Shown here: positions 1 through 10,300 of the stretch, in pieces
Numbering within the stretch: position 1 is the first letter of the stretch
How the letters are laid out: each line of letters starts with the position of its first letter
DNA from: Aptenodytes patagonicus
Lineage: Eukaryota > Chordata > Aves > Sphenisciformes > Spheniscidae
Direction: 5' to 3'
NCBI RefSeq assembly: GCF_965638725.1
Contig: NC_134957.1
Span: 20,298,101 to 20,362,100, forward strand
Length of the DNA stretch: 64,000 nt
Notes under the pieces: model-generated
What the model was told of the DNA's origin: nothing
Database searches by the model: none
What the model saw: the letters and a program-made list of their open reading frames with translations, nothing else
Translations under genes and position numbers: made by a program

Positions 1-2995
1 TAAAGTTCCCAAGGCACCAGCGTTCCAGAGTTGTGTGTTTCAGCAGTTCTGGTTTTCAGTTTAATGGAACTAGCATTCAGGTACCCAGTTCAGACATCGA
101 TTGACTGGTTTCCAGACAACAGGAGCTGGAAATCTAAATCCCTTGCAAGGCTTGTTATAACAGGCACACAGAGTATCAGATTCCTCGTGACATGCAGATA
201 CAGCTGCTTTCAAAACTGAGAAGTGAATACTGCCTACTATACAACACACGAGTTTCGATTGCTTCCTCTGCCTGAGATGATGTAAATCTATTTCCAGGCA
301 ACTGCCCTGCCTGCTAAGCAATGAACTCATGCTCCTTTTCTTCTGGTCTCTTTAGCCCATACAATTTTCTATAGGTGAAAGCATCAAGAGGGAAGGTAAG
401 TAGTGCATCCACACCAATAGCCAACAGCTGAGTAACGAGCACTCTCTTGGAAGGAGAAAGGGGAATCGAACCATATACTCTCTGATCACTAGACACCTCT
501 TCTCTCTGGGCCTCATTTCTAAGGTTGCGCAAACTCCGTTCTTCAAAAGGGAAAAGATACCTACTTTCAGAATAGCTCAAGGACCATGGGGCTCAGGTGA
601 ATACAGACACACAGCCTCAGCAGCTCCATTCTGAACTACGTGAGGCAGATATTCACTGACACAAGGAGACACTGGTTTCAGTCTTGTGCACTGCAGAAAA
701 ACGTATCTGGAACTTTTTGGCACTTAAGCCTTTTATAGGATCTCATGTTCATAAATCCTTTGGTGACTGTTCCTAGCCTGTAAACATTAGTTATATGCAA
801 CAGTCATCTTTAAAATAGATAAAAGGATACATCTGTGCTAAAATTTTCAGGTTCAGTTCCTACAGCTATGTTTATCAAGAAAGTGACCACAAAACAAAAA
901 AAAAAAAGAAAAAAAGATGGCAACATTTGAAGAAGATGCAAGGCATGAGGTCCTAACTAAGATTCAACTGTATTCATTGCCGTTTCTACGCAGTTTTCTG
1001 GCTTTCAAATATGTCTTTGATACGTGTGTCCTAGTGTTTAGCCTCATTCCAGCGTAAAAGAGCATTCACAGTGTTCTTAAAATATTGTTTTAGCTAAAAA
1101 CTGCTTGTGCCAGACTGCGAGGGTCAAACCCTTACTAATAGCAACACTGCCATATTCTACCAGTGGATCCTCACATTCCTCTCCCCCCAAAATAGCCCGG
1201 GTAAACCTTAAGTCATGACCTGTATGTATGGAAGTCTCTTCTTAATCAGGCCTCTCTCTTACTGACTCTTGTGGTAATTGTGCTAAGCAAAATCCGCAAA
1301 CTCACATCCTTCAATCTAGGTTTAGAAGCTTACTGAGAATTTTTGGTATTCACACCCAAAGTTTTGTAAGCATGCAGAACGATGACATTAAGCGTGCTCA
1401 GTAACAGCAAGAGAAGAGAAGTACTACCTACTCCTGTTTGGGTGCCATTTCTTACCAAAGGTGTTTCCTAATGAGGTAATTCAAATCAATTATTGGTCCA
1501 AGGGAGACCATGACGTGGCTGACAGTGGCATTAATTTTAAGTAATTTCTTCTCTGACATTCCCAAGCATTCTTTTACTCTTGCCCTTCATGGGAAAATAT
1601 AAACAATTCTCTTCACAACACTGCTCTAGTTGTACTAGTTCTTCTAAAGTCATCTCCTGTATATATGTCTTAGTTACATTTTTCTTACTGCAACAGCTTT
1701 CCAACTTTCACATCTCTGCAACAGCACTATCATGATTGAAGGGAGGAATATATTATGTGGTCATTATCATAATTTTATAATCTTTCCTTAATCTCACCTC
1801 CACAAATTTCTCTGCATGTATTCCTCATATAACTTGCTACAGTAAGATAGGAGCTTACTCTGGTGAAGTTGCAAGTACCTTCCATAGCTAATACAATCTT
1901 CCCAGAACACCACAGGTCTTAACATTTGCTAAAAAAGTAGAAATTGCTCAAGTTATGTTAAGGTTTTTATACAAAAAGAAAGAACAATTGAACACAAGGT
2001 CTAGCCTAACAATTCCTATCATACTTCTAACCACCAATGTGTAATAGATTAGATAGTATTAAAAAAACAAAAACAAAAAGCAAAAATAAGAAGCAAAAGA
2101 GATTGCTGTGGGTGAGGAGGAAGGTAATGAAAGTAACGTTTATTTGGAGTTCCTTAACATATTGCGATATTTTTGTAAGCCTTCTGGCAGATGTTTGTTC
2201 TCATTATGAAGTTTCTCTCATGTAAAATAGTTTATTAAAAAGGATGGGGCACTGTTCCTAGCTTTCCACTGATGCTCTTGGCAAAGCACAAGCCAAATTA
2301 GGTATTGATCCACGGTGCGTAGCTCAAAAACCCTGCAGAGCCATGCAGGATGCAGAAACATTTTTCAGAATTTGCCTCAGATGTTCCGACAGCCTTTGCT
2401 GCGTGGCCCATTTATCTTCTCCTGAGGGAGCAGGGATCAGTAATATGGAAACCAGATATTAAGCCAACATTCAAGCCACCATCTCCGAGGGAAGTGGATT
2501 TGCAAAGCTACAGAGCTGTGGCAGGGTTTTTTTGCTATACAAAGATCAAGGATGAACACAGAATTCTAACTTCAGCTTTTCTCAAGTCAAGTTTTCAGCA
2601 GTGTCTGCACAACATGCAAGAAACATTTACTCAGTCAGGTTCCTCCTTCAAGCAAGGGCTGCATGGCCAGAGTTTACTGTACAGGCAAGTTACCCCTCCT
2701 GCTCTCAATAGGTATCCTCAGTGAAATTTAACCTGCATTTTGCTTTCTAGGATAGACTTAAAGTACTTGGTGAAGATATTTGTTTGGTTTTAAGTTTCTG
2801 TCTTGCTTATCAAAATAAATTGCATTACCTTAATCCCTACAAGTCAAACTGTAGAAACCGTCATCTTCCATTTCAACCTTTCCCTGCAGCTGAAGAATAA
2901 ACATGTTCTATTTCCACACTGTGTAATGGATGGCAGGGTTTCATCTGACTTGTTCACATTCCAAGCATACAAGCTATTTAGAAAATACTGTTTTT
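1..2995. other. Intergenic / possible 3' region of an unseen plus-strand gene
   Basis: No exon of a recognisable protein was found on either strand. Plus-strand AATAAA hexamers occur at 2814, 2896 and 3011, which would suit the 3' UTR of a gene entering from the left. In human the neighbour here is VSIG1, on the plus strand and tail-to-tail with PSMD10, but I see no VSIG1-like coding sequence, so that is inference from synteny only. Open frames exist at 314-580 (-) and 2350-2724 (+); neither resembles a family I know. Confidence 0.4.
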
Positions 2996-3010
2996 GTTAC
3001 ATGTAAGTTT

Positions 3011-3016
3011 AATAAA
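3011..3016 (+). terminator. Candidate poly(A) signal, plus strand
   Basis: An AATAAA hexamer read on the plus strand, about 40 bases from an opposite-strand AATAAA. It could end the transcript of a plus-strand gene located left of the window. No transcript data were available. Confidence 0.35.
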
Positions 3017-3035
3017 GTTTTATAACACCAAAGAC

Positions 3036-4068
3036 TGCTGTTTAGGAAAGTTCTTTATTTCACAGAATTTCATCAGCATCGTTTGTTCAGAAAGGGGAAA
3101 TCTATGCCACTAGTGTCAAAAGTGATCTTACAAACATCAGAACAGAAGGTCACTTTTCAGACTCCGTCTCATTAGCTCTGCCTTCTAATAACTTAATATC
3201 AGGATTTGCTATGAGTAAATAAAGATTAAACCAGGCTTCTGTTATAAAATAAGATGGTAAACTGCAAGCGTCAGTGCTACATAATGGGAGTCAAACAGAA
3301 CACAAAAAGAAATCTATAGAAGGAGCAAGAGGAAATAAAAGTAGATTCGAAGTATATCCCAGAGAAGTATCCAGAGCCATCCATTATATAATAGTATATT
3401 TGCAGAGGTAGCCCTGAAACTGCGCCTGCATTCTGCAGGCAGTCCAGTGCACTTCATCAAATACATATATTTAAAGATTCAAAGAAACAGGATAACAACA
3501 GAAAAGCTTTAAACACTCAGAGCTCACTTGAATAGACTAAGAAGAGTAAAAATGGATACAGTTATCTAAGTAACTGAGCAAACTGCATTCTACAAAGGGA
3601 GAGGTGTAGTTTAGAATCATCTGAAGGACGAGAATCAGTACCCACAAAAACCAAACAGAAAACCACACACAAATCGCAAAGGCTAAGGGAAAAAACAGAG
3701 ACTCTAGAATAAGCTTCCAAAATAAAATTGGCTTTAAATGATTAAAGCATTTTTGGTCCTGTTGCTTGAAAGAAATAATCCTAAACTAGGTTCTGAAATA
3801 GAAGGACTGACCGCATTTATACAGACCATACTGTAAACTGAAAGAAAACAGCAAGATATTGAAAAATACTTTAAAAATCAGTGAACTGTTTAATTAACGG
3901 GAAGTACAAACAGTTGTTTTGGCACTGTACTTGAAGGAAAGCTAGAGATACACAATTTATTACCATGCTGATGCCCGTACGCGACATCCCAGTTGAACTA
4001 CCGAAATACGAAGTTTGCAGTCTTAAATACAAGTGCAACAGGAAGGAGACTCAAGTCAGAAGTGCCCA
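3036..4068 (-). other. PSMD10: PSMD10 3' UTR (predicted)
   Basis: Non-coding sequence between the PSMD10 stop codon and the minus-strand AATAAA at 3059-3054. The far end assumes cleavage about 20 bases past the hexamer. No other feature was recognised inside it. Confidence 0.45.
3054..3059 (-). terminator. PSMD10: Candidate PSMD10 poly(A) signal
   Basis: TTTATT on the plus strand reads AATAAA on the minus strand, about 1.0 kb downstream of the PSMD10 stop codon. It is a plausible canonical signal in that 3' region, which implies a 3' UTR of about 1 kb. Confidence 0.5.
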
Positions 4069-4222
4069 CTAGCCTTCCACCATTCTTTTAAGTATGGCTC
4101 CCAGGCCACCTTTTGCCACCTTTAGTGGGGTCAGTTCTTCTTTATTCTCAATGTGAATACTTGCACCGTGAGACACCAGCAGCTTTGCCTCCTCCACTCT
4201 CTCTTCATCGCAGGCTAAATGA
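4069..4222 (-). CDS. PSMD10: PSMD10 coding exon 5
   Basis: Completes Leu176, then HLACDEERVEEAKLL to ILKRMVEG and stop TAG. It contains the LACDE motif and the last ankyrin repeats. Acceptor TTATTACAG. Confidence 0.96.
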
Positions 4223-7103
4223 CTGTAATAAGGACAAGAAACCCACAGCCACTATTAAACAGTCCAAGCTTACAGAGAGCAATAATTATGCCTTGTCAAA
4301 ATGACAGCGTGAATGTTGGGGGGGAGGTACATCCTAGAACAACAAAACCACACGCAACCAACTACCTACACAGATTCCAAAGCTTGCTGTCCAGTCACTC
4401 TGTTGTCATTAAGCAACTCAAGAATGTTCCTCCTGCTATTGTCCTCGCAACATTAAGACGCTTCTTTAGATTAGGATTTGGTTCTGCAGTCAGCAAAGCT
4501 AGGGAGCACATAATTCACAGTGAAATTGGAAAATAGTAATCTCGATTTGAATCAAAAGTGATAAACTAAATCGTACGATGCTTAAAAATAAAGAGTTACT
4601 GCAAATGCAGCAAACGCTCTCTTCCATTTGGCATAGTATCTTGAGAATAAATGAGTGTGTCCCAGGACAGTACTGGGGTTTATGTATAGCTAAAACATAT
4701 TGCTTGATCTTATTCACAGCAAAATCTTGATACCACTGTAGACAAGGCAGAGTTTTGCCACCAACTTCAAAGCAGCTAAGGTTTTACCCTTAGAGATTCA
4801 AATTGATCTTTAAGGTAATATCAAACGCTGGACTGACTGTACTTAAATTGCAACTTATTTTCCTTAGAGAGGCGAAGAAAAGCTTCCAAAATTATTTCTT
4901 GCTTGGCAGGACAGAGTAGGCCAGCCTGCAAGACCAGTTTCTTCCGACTTTGAAGTCATTAGCTCGCTTTCTACCCTCTAGTGGCAACCAAACATATTCC
5001 AAATTATTACAAAAGGTGTTCTACACTTTTTAAGTAGATGTAGTAACACAAATTAAAGTACATATGTACAGTCACGCTTAGGCAAAATACTGAGTATGAT
5101 TTTCTCAAATCCTTTGTAACTACATAGGGGTGTGATGCAAGGGAGTATTCTGAGGCAACAAGAAATTAAAAAAAGAAACTGAAGTAATGGAGTTTCATTT
5201 CATAGTTTGTGCTATATTAAGCAAAATAAAAATAAAAAATTACTTACAGAGGAGTATTCCCTTCAGAGTCCCGTATATTAACGGATGCATTGTGCTGCAG
5301 AAGGATCTGTACCATTTTTAGGTTTCCTTTGGCTGCTGCTCTGTGTAATGGGGTGGATTCAAAATGATCTGTTGCATCCGGATCAGCTCCGTTCTCTAAA
5401 AGCATGATCGCAATCTGAGTATGTAGAAAGAGAAAGGAGGGGGGGAGGAGGAGGAAAAGTTAATATAACTAAATACTTCTTCCAAGAGCAACACCACCTC
5501 CAGTAGCATAGGCAAACATACCTCCTGCTTATTTTTGGAGGCTGCATAATGCAGGGGTGTACAGCCGTTCTGATTGGCAGCATTGACATGAGCACCCTTG
5601 GCAATGAGGGCTTTCACAATTTCATCACGGCCTGCCGAAGCGGCAATGTGTAAGGGAGTCCAACCGGCCTACGGAGGCAAGAAAAAAACCACATTATGCA
5701 AACTAGGAGTTCCAGGCAAAAAACATGACAAAGCATAACCCCAGTACAGACTTGACTACTCATTAGTCATACTGCACATATTCTTACAACTGTAAACTTT
5801 ATTGATTATCACCAGAGAGACAAGTCTCACATGCCTGCATTCAGTACCTGACAAAAGCTGCCAGTTAAACGACAGAAATGACTTCTGTTACGCAGTTATG
5901 CATGGTATCTCGCAGGGCACTTCGCCCCTGCAGAATTAACAGTACCGCTTTTTTAAGAACAAATAAGAAAAGGGTGTCCAAAAGTTTCTACAATCTTTTC
6001 TATATCCTACCCTTTAATTAAACTGATGGGACAACATTTCCTTCTTTCAGGATGATCTTTAGGATGCTTCATAATGGATGTAATTATTTCAACCCCTCCT
6101 CTAGAACAAGTAACAGACCATCTCCTTTGCAACTGTGAAACCACTGAACCTGTCACCTACTCTACAATGCCTTCCCCAATAACCAGAAATCTTCAGGGTA
6201 CCTCATGATTTGGCACAACGTATTTAAGAGAATCACACTGAGATAAAGATAACGTGAAAACTCCCAACAAAACCCCAAACACCCCTTGTTTTGCAACTTT
6301 GTTCATAAGAAGAGTTCTCCTAAAATTTCTTGACAATAAGCAAGACTCATCAAGTCTCGTTACCCCCTCTTCCACATCAACAGTGAAATACTTCAACTTG
6401 CCTTTCTAGCGCGCACACAGCTGTATGCGCTTTTTAAAACCTCCCAGAAGCCACGCTGGATACACCGACGGAGGGGAGGAGGGAGAAGGGGAAGGAAGCC
6501 ACCAGCGCCAGCGGGAGCTGCCCTCAGCCCCACCGGGCCGCTGCTTGGGGCACTTCTGCGGCTGAAACCACGACGGCAAAGGGTCCGAACAGAAACCGCG
6601 CCACCAAATTCCCCCCGCAAACCGGTTCACAGCACTTCCTCGGCCTCCCGGCAGCAGCCCCGCGCCCCAGGCTAGCCCCTCACGGGGGAGCGGGGAGTGT
6701 CCCGGGAGGCCTGCGACACTCACATCGTCCTTGTCGTTCACAGGCACGCCGAGGCCGAGGAGGAGTTCGGCGACGTCCGTGTGTCCCGCCGAGCAGGCCC
6801 AGTGCAGCGCGGTCCGGTTGTCCTGAGGGAGGGAGGGAGGGAGGGAGGGAGCGGCGGTGAGCGGGCGGCGGGAAAGTGGGGAGCGGGGGGGGAGCGGGGA
6901 GGCGGTTGACAGGAGCCGCCCCGCGGGGAGCTGTCCCACAGGCCGCCCGCTCTCGCCCCGGCGGGCAGGGAGGGCCGCAGCCGGCTGACCTGGTCGGCCT
7001 TGGTGGCCAGGGCCCTGTCGCGCAGCAGCTGGGCCCGCAGCTCCTCCAGGCGCCCGGCGTAGGCCAGGTTGCAGACCCGCACGTCGGACACCGCATCCTC
7101 CAT
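4069..7103 (-). CDS. PSMD10: PSMD10 (gankyrin), 26S proteasome assembly chaperone; complete gene, 5 coding exons
   Basis: Join of 7103-6990, 6822-6724, 5668-5522, 5414-5248 and 4222-4069, 681 nt, 226 aa plus stop, the same length as human gankyrin. Gankyrin is an ankyrin-repeat protein that helps assemble the 19S regulatory particle by binding the ATPase Rpt3/PSMC4, and it also binds RB1 and MDM2. Successive ankyrin signatures are visible, for example TALHWACSAGH, TPLHIAASAGR and TPLHYAASK. The RB-binding LxCxE motif reads LACDE at residues 178-182, as in human. The protein starts MEDAVSDVRVCNLAYAG and ends AILKRMVEG. The start ATG has a strong context (A at -3, G at +4). All donors are GT and acceptors AG, and the frame is continuous. 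It is divergent from ATG4A with 280 bp between the start codons. Confidence 0.97.
5248..5414 (-). CDS. PSMD10: PSMD10 coding exon 4
   Basis: Residues 121-176, IAIMLLENGADPDATDH to SEGNTP plus two bases of a Leu codon; donor GTAAGT. Codes for ankyrin repeats 4-5 and the start of 6. Confidence 0.96.
5522..5668 (-). CDS. PSMD10: PSMD10 coding exon 3
   Basis: Residues 72-120, AGWTPLHIAASAGRDEI to YAASKNKQE; donor GTATGT. Codes for ankyrin repeats 3 and part of 4. Phase 0 on both sides. Confidence 0.96.
6724..6822 (-). CDS. PSMD10: PSMD10 coding exon 2
   Basis: Residues 39-71, DNRTALHWACSAGHTD to VPVNDKDD; donor GTGAGT. It carries ankyrin repeat 2. Its acceptor pyrimidine tract is a CCCT tandem repeat. 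Confidence 0.96.
6825..6850. repeat. (GGGA)n microsatellite serving as splice-acceptor tract
   Basis: Six or so GGGA units on the plus strand, directly next to the exon 2 acceptor of PSMD10. On the transcribed sense strand it is a CCCT run, so the repeat doubles as the polypyrimidine tract. The G-rich strand could fold as a G-quadruplex. Confidence 0.85.
6990..7103 (-). CDS. PSMD10: PSMD10 coding exon 1
   Basis: Residues 1-38, from MEDAV to the end of ...ALATKADQ, followed by donor GTCAGC. The exon ends on a codon boundary. It encodes the first ankyrin repeat. Confidence 0.95.
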
Positions 7104-7165
7104 GCTAGCCGCCGCCGCGCCACCTCCCCCTGCCGACAGGGGCGGCGCTTCGGCCCGCGCGCCGA

Positions 7166-7170
7166 CCAAT
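7166..7170 (+). promoter_or_regulatory. CCAAT box (NF-Y type)
   Basis: CCAAT within GACCAATCGG. The flanks match the NF-Y preference for CCAATCG/CCAATCA. It is the first of two, 30 bp apart. Confidence 0.65.
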
Positions 7171-7195
7171 CGGAGGGGCGCCGGGGCCAGCCCAG

Positions 7196-7200
7196 CCAAT
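7196..7200 (+). promoter_or_regulatory. CCAAT box (NF-Y type), second copy
   Basis: CCAAT within AGCCAATCGC, exactly 30 bp from the first copy and in the same orientation. A spacing near three helical turns is common for cooperating NF-Y sites. Confidence 0.7.
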
Positions 7201-7245
7201 CGCACCCACAGCCCTGCCCCTCTCTCCCCGCGGGCCGCGGGGGCC

Positions 7246-7260
7246 GCTGGGATTTGTAGT
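7246..7260 (-). promoter_or_regulatory. ZNF143/Staf-like site, minus orientation
   Basis: On the minus strand this reads ACTACAAATCCCAGC, close to the known ZNF143 core ACTACAATTCCCAGC. The match is by eye; the family is known to mark CpG-island and bidirectional promoters. Confidence 0.7.
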
Positions 7261-7300
7261 CCAACGGACGGGAGGCGGCGCGCTGCCGCCGGCCGGCGGG

Positions 7301-7314
7301 ACTACACCTCCCAG
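7301..7314 (+). promoter_or_regulatory. ZNF143/Staf-like site, plus orientation
   Basis: Reads ACTACACCTCCCAG, a second version of the same core in the opposite orientation, 40 bp from the first. The two point in opposite directions, mirroring the two genes. Confidence 0.65.
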
Positions 7315-7366
7315 GGCGCCCCGCGCCGCGGCCGTATTGTGCCTCCGTGTCGGGGCGAGGAGGAGG

Positions 7367-7383
7367 ATGGTGACAGCGGGAGG
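7367..7383 (+). promoter_or_regulatory. ATG4A: Upstream ATG of an overlapping uORF in the ATG4A leader
   Basis: An ATG at 7367 lies 17 nt before the main ATG, out of frame, with the same AGGATGG context (A at -3, G at +4). After splicing of intron 1 its frame runs 24 codons to TAG at 9036-9038 in exon 2, overlapping the real start. It matters only if transcription starts upstream of 7367. Confidence 0.55.
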
Positions 7384-7393
7384 ATGGAGTCAG
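7384..7393 (+). CDS. ATG4A: ATG4A coding exon 1
   Basis: ATG GAG TCA G, then donor GTGAGG. Only Met-Glu-Ser and the first base of Val4 are coded here; human ATG4A likewise begins MESV. Confidence 0.92.
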
Positions 7394-10300
7394 GTGAGGG
7401 GCGGCGGCGGCAGCGCGGGGCCGCGGAGGGGGCGAGGGCCCGGCCGTTGGGGCGGCGGCGGCGAGGGGCCGGGCCGGCGGCCCGCGCGCCCCAGGGGCCG
7501 CCAGCGGGGCCGCGCCGCGGCGGGAGGCGCCCGCGGGCCGAGGCGGTGGCGGTCGGTGCTTTCCGTCGTGAGGGGTTCGCCTGGCGGGGAGGGACGGGGC
7601 CCCGCGGCCTCTCCCGGGGGCAGGGGGGGCTTCTGGCGGGGGGGGCGGGGTGCGGGGCGGAGGGGCTCGGCCGGGGCTCGGGGCGGCCTGAGGCCGGTGT
7701 CGCGGCGGGAGGGAGGGTGCCGCGGCTCTCTGCGGGGAGCGCTCTGCCGGGCTGCGGCGGTGGGAGGGTTAGGGCTTTGCAGGAGGAAACAGGCGAGCCC
7801 AGCAGTCCTTTCCCGGGTGGTCTGAGGTGTCACACGGCAGCGGGTGTGGGAGAGAGACATGGCCCCGAAGGGGGGACGCAGTTCTCTCCTGTTGGATTTC
7901 GAGGGGTGAGAGTCTCTGAAGTCTTTGGACTCAAAAAGGGACAAGTTCCTCTGTAAGCGCAATGAGTGACGAGTTTTCTGACGGAGAGGACCGAGCACAC
8001 AGTGTAAGAGGTTCCTTCGCTCTGTGTACAGTCTTAAGAAAGAAGTTTACCATGTTTTTTAACAACTGCCTGTGCTGACGTGCAGGGAAGGTGTATCTTC
8101 GCTGGCCCTGGGTGCTCGAATCAGAGGGTGGTGTGGCTCAATTTCACTTCTGATTGCTATAATGTGTATTTTTACATGTTTTTTTTTTATATTTACCTGA
8201 TGATTATTCATTCTTTATACTGTATGTATGTGCACTTAGTTGAAGAGTAAAATATAATCGTGTTTGCTTTCTCTTTCAACTTCTGATTTTTTTAGCAGCA
8301 TATTCCTTAAGATTGGTATGTAAAAGAAATGGTTTTACATTCATTTTTACACTTGAAGGCCTGTTTTCCTCTTCCAACAAACCCTGCTTTAATTATCTAA
8401 AAATTGATTGGTGGTCTTTAAGTAGTATTATCATCTGTTATTTTACGGTAAATAGGTCTAGCGTTGAATAATAACATTAATACATCTTTTATTCTGAAAT
8501 GTTTCACAGCTCCAGTTAGGAAAGTAAAACCCAGTCTTGCTAACACTTTTCACATGCTTCCCATTAAGCACAAGGACATAATCGCTTTGAGTGGCAGTAT
8601 TTGTACATTTAAGATCGAGCATGGGCACATGTGCTGTGATGCCTGAACTATTTTTCCCTTTCCTCGTTTCCTTGAATCAAATCTTACTCTCCCTGCAGTC
8701 ATCCTGAACTTCTGCTCCTGGCTTCAGCCAGACTGCTTATGATCAAGGTGTCAGCCATGTTATTCTCTCAGCGCTTGCTGAGGATCAAAATAAAAACCAG
8801 CCAAGACATTGGATATTTCAGTGTCAGAATGGCTTGTTAAAGGAAAAGCGTAAACACGGCTGGCAGCACCATTCAGAAGACCCAAAGACTGCAAAGACTG
8901 GCTACAGCCAGTTCAGTCTAAGAACTCGAAGTTGTGCATAAAAGAACAAAGGGACAAAATGGAGTTTGAATTTTGTGTATTCCTGTTCAGTTTTATCTAG
9001 GTATGAAAACCAGATCACTATTTTGTCAGACTACTTAGAAGAATTTCCAGAAACTGATGAGCCAGTGTGGATTCTAGGAAGGCAACACCACCTAAACACA
9101 GGTATCTTTAGAATGAAAATTCATCTGTAGAATCTGTAGAGCATTCATAGAGTCACATGCAGCAGCAGCTCCTGATTTCCTACGTTCTCTAGATGTCTCA
9201 TGAGAAGTTTAATTTTCTCCATCAACAAGAAACCAACTATAAGCAGTGGTATTCATCCTAAAATGAAACCAGTTTACCGATGTACTTTCTACCATAATTC
9301 ATGCAAAGAGATCGTAACAAGCGATAAGACAAGAGGAAATGGCCTCAAGTTGCACCAGGGGAGGTTTAGATTGGATGTGAGGAAAAATTTCTTCACCGAA
9401 AGGGTTGTCAAGCATTGGAACAGGCTGCCCAGGGAAGTGGTGGAGTCCCCATCCCTGGAGATATTTAAAAGCCGTGTAGATGTGGTGCTTAGGGACATGG
9501 TTTAGGGGTGGACTTGGCAGTGCTAGGTTAACCATTGGACGTGATGATCTTAAGGGTCTTTTCCAACCTAAACGATTCTATGATTGTAGCAAGGGCCAGT
9601 CAGGTATGAGGCTGGTCACTTCTCAACATCAAATGCCTCAGAAATAGATAAATAACTTTTGGGGAATGTTCAGTATTACTAATGTTATTTTCCCTTGAGG
9701 GGTGCTGTCTGCAGCCTGTTATTTGCCACTAAAATGATATTTCAAAAAGAATAATAATAGTAATAATAATAATAATAAAATTAGTCTAGGGCACATACTG
9801 TATTTTGATGAAAACAAATATATATGACCTAAAAGTCATAGCAGAGTGGTGTATTTATGTATCATACAAAAATAAGATTTCAGAAATGAGTTTTGCCTCT
9901 TGGGGAGAAGACAAAGGCATCCTCCTGTGTTACACGTCAAAGCCAGTGGCCGTCAATGCAGGCATGGTGCTCAAGACAGCCGAGGGTACCGCATACAGCC
10001 TTGATCGGCTGAAGGATCCCTTGAAAAGGCCAGTCAGTCTGAGCCGCGGCTCAGAGAAAGTGCAGCAAATAAGATTCTTAAGAATTCTTCAGAGCTTTTG
10101 GGAGAATTCTGTAAGTGCATGTATTTAAAAAAAAAAAAAAAGAGAGATTTAATTAAATTTAATATTATTAACCTTTTCTTAAAATGACTTCGTATTGGGT
10201 TTGGAGGTATCGCATAATTCCATGTTGGTTTGCATGTGGAAATTCTTCATCTTTCTTAACTTGCTTTACCAGTTCTTTCCTGAGGACATATTTCTCCATA

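Larger units (their letters stand above)
7104..7383. promoter_or_regulatory. Bidirectional promoter between PSMD10 (-) and ATG4A (+)
   Basis: The 280 bp between the two start codons has no TATA box and is GC-rich. It holds two CCAAT boxes and two ZNF143-like elements, a composition typical of divergent housekeeping promoters. Start sites are not known; given the position of the elements the PSMD10 site probably lies left of, and the ATG4A site right of, the cluster. Confidence 0.85.
6400..7900. other. CpG island over the PSMD10/ATG4A divergent promoter
   Basis: A strongly GC- and CpG-rich block that stands out sharply from the AT-rich flanks. It covers the first exons and first-intron starts of both genes. 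Boundaries are approximate, by eye. It includes G runs near 7615-7660 on the plus strand. Confidence 0.85.

Noticed and set aside
314-580. 88-codon minus-strand open frame ending ...RPEEKEHEFIA
   Set aside because: It reads protein-like, but I recognise no family, see no convincing flanking splice signals, and the length is within chance for this region.
2350-2724. 124-codon plus-strand open frame
   Set aside because: No recognisable domain and no resemblance to VSIG1, the expected neighbour; more likely untranslated sequence.
7069-7956. Long open frames of up to 295 codons on both strands in the CpG island
   Set aside because: Typical GC-rich artefact: Gly/Arg/Ala/Pro-rich translations in several frames at once, overlapping a promoter and intron 1.
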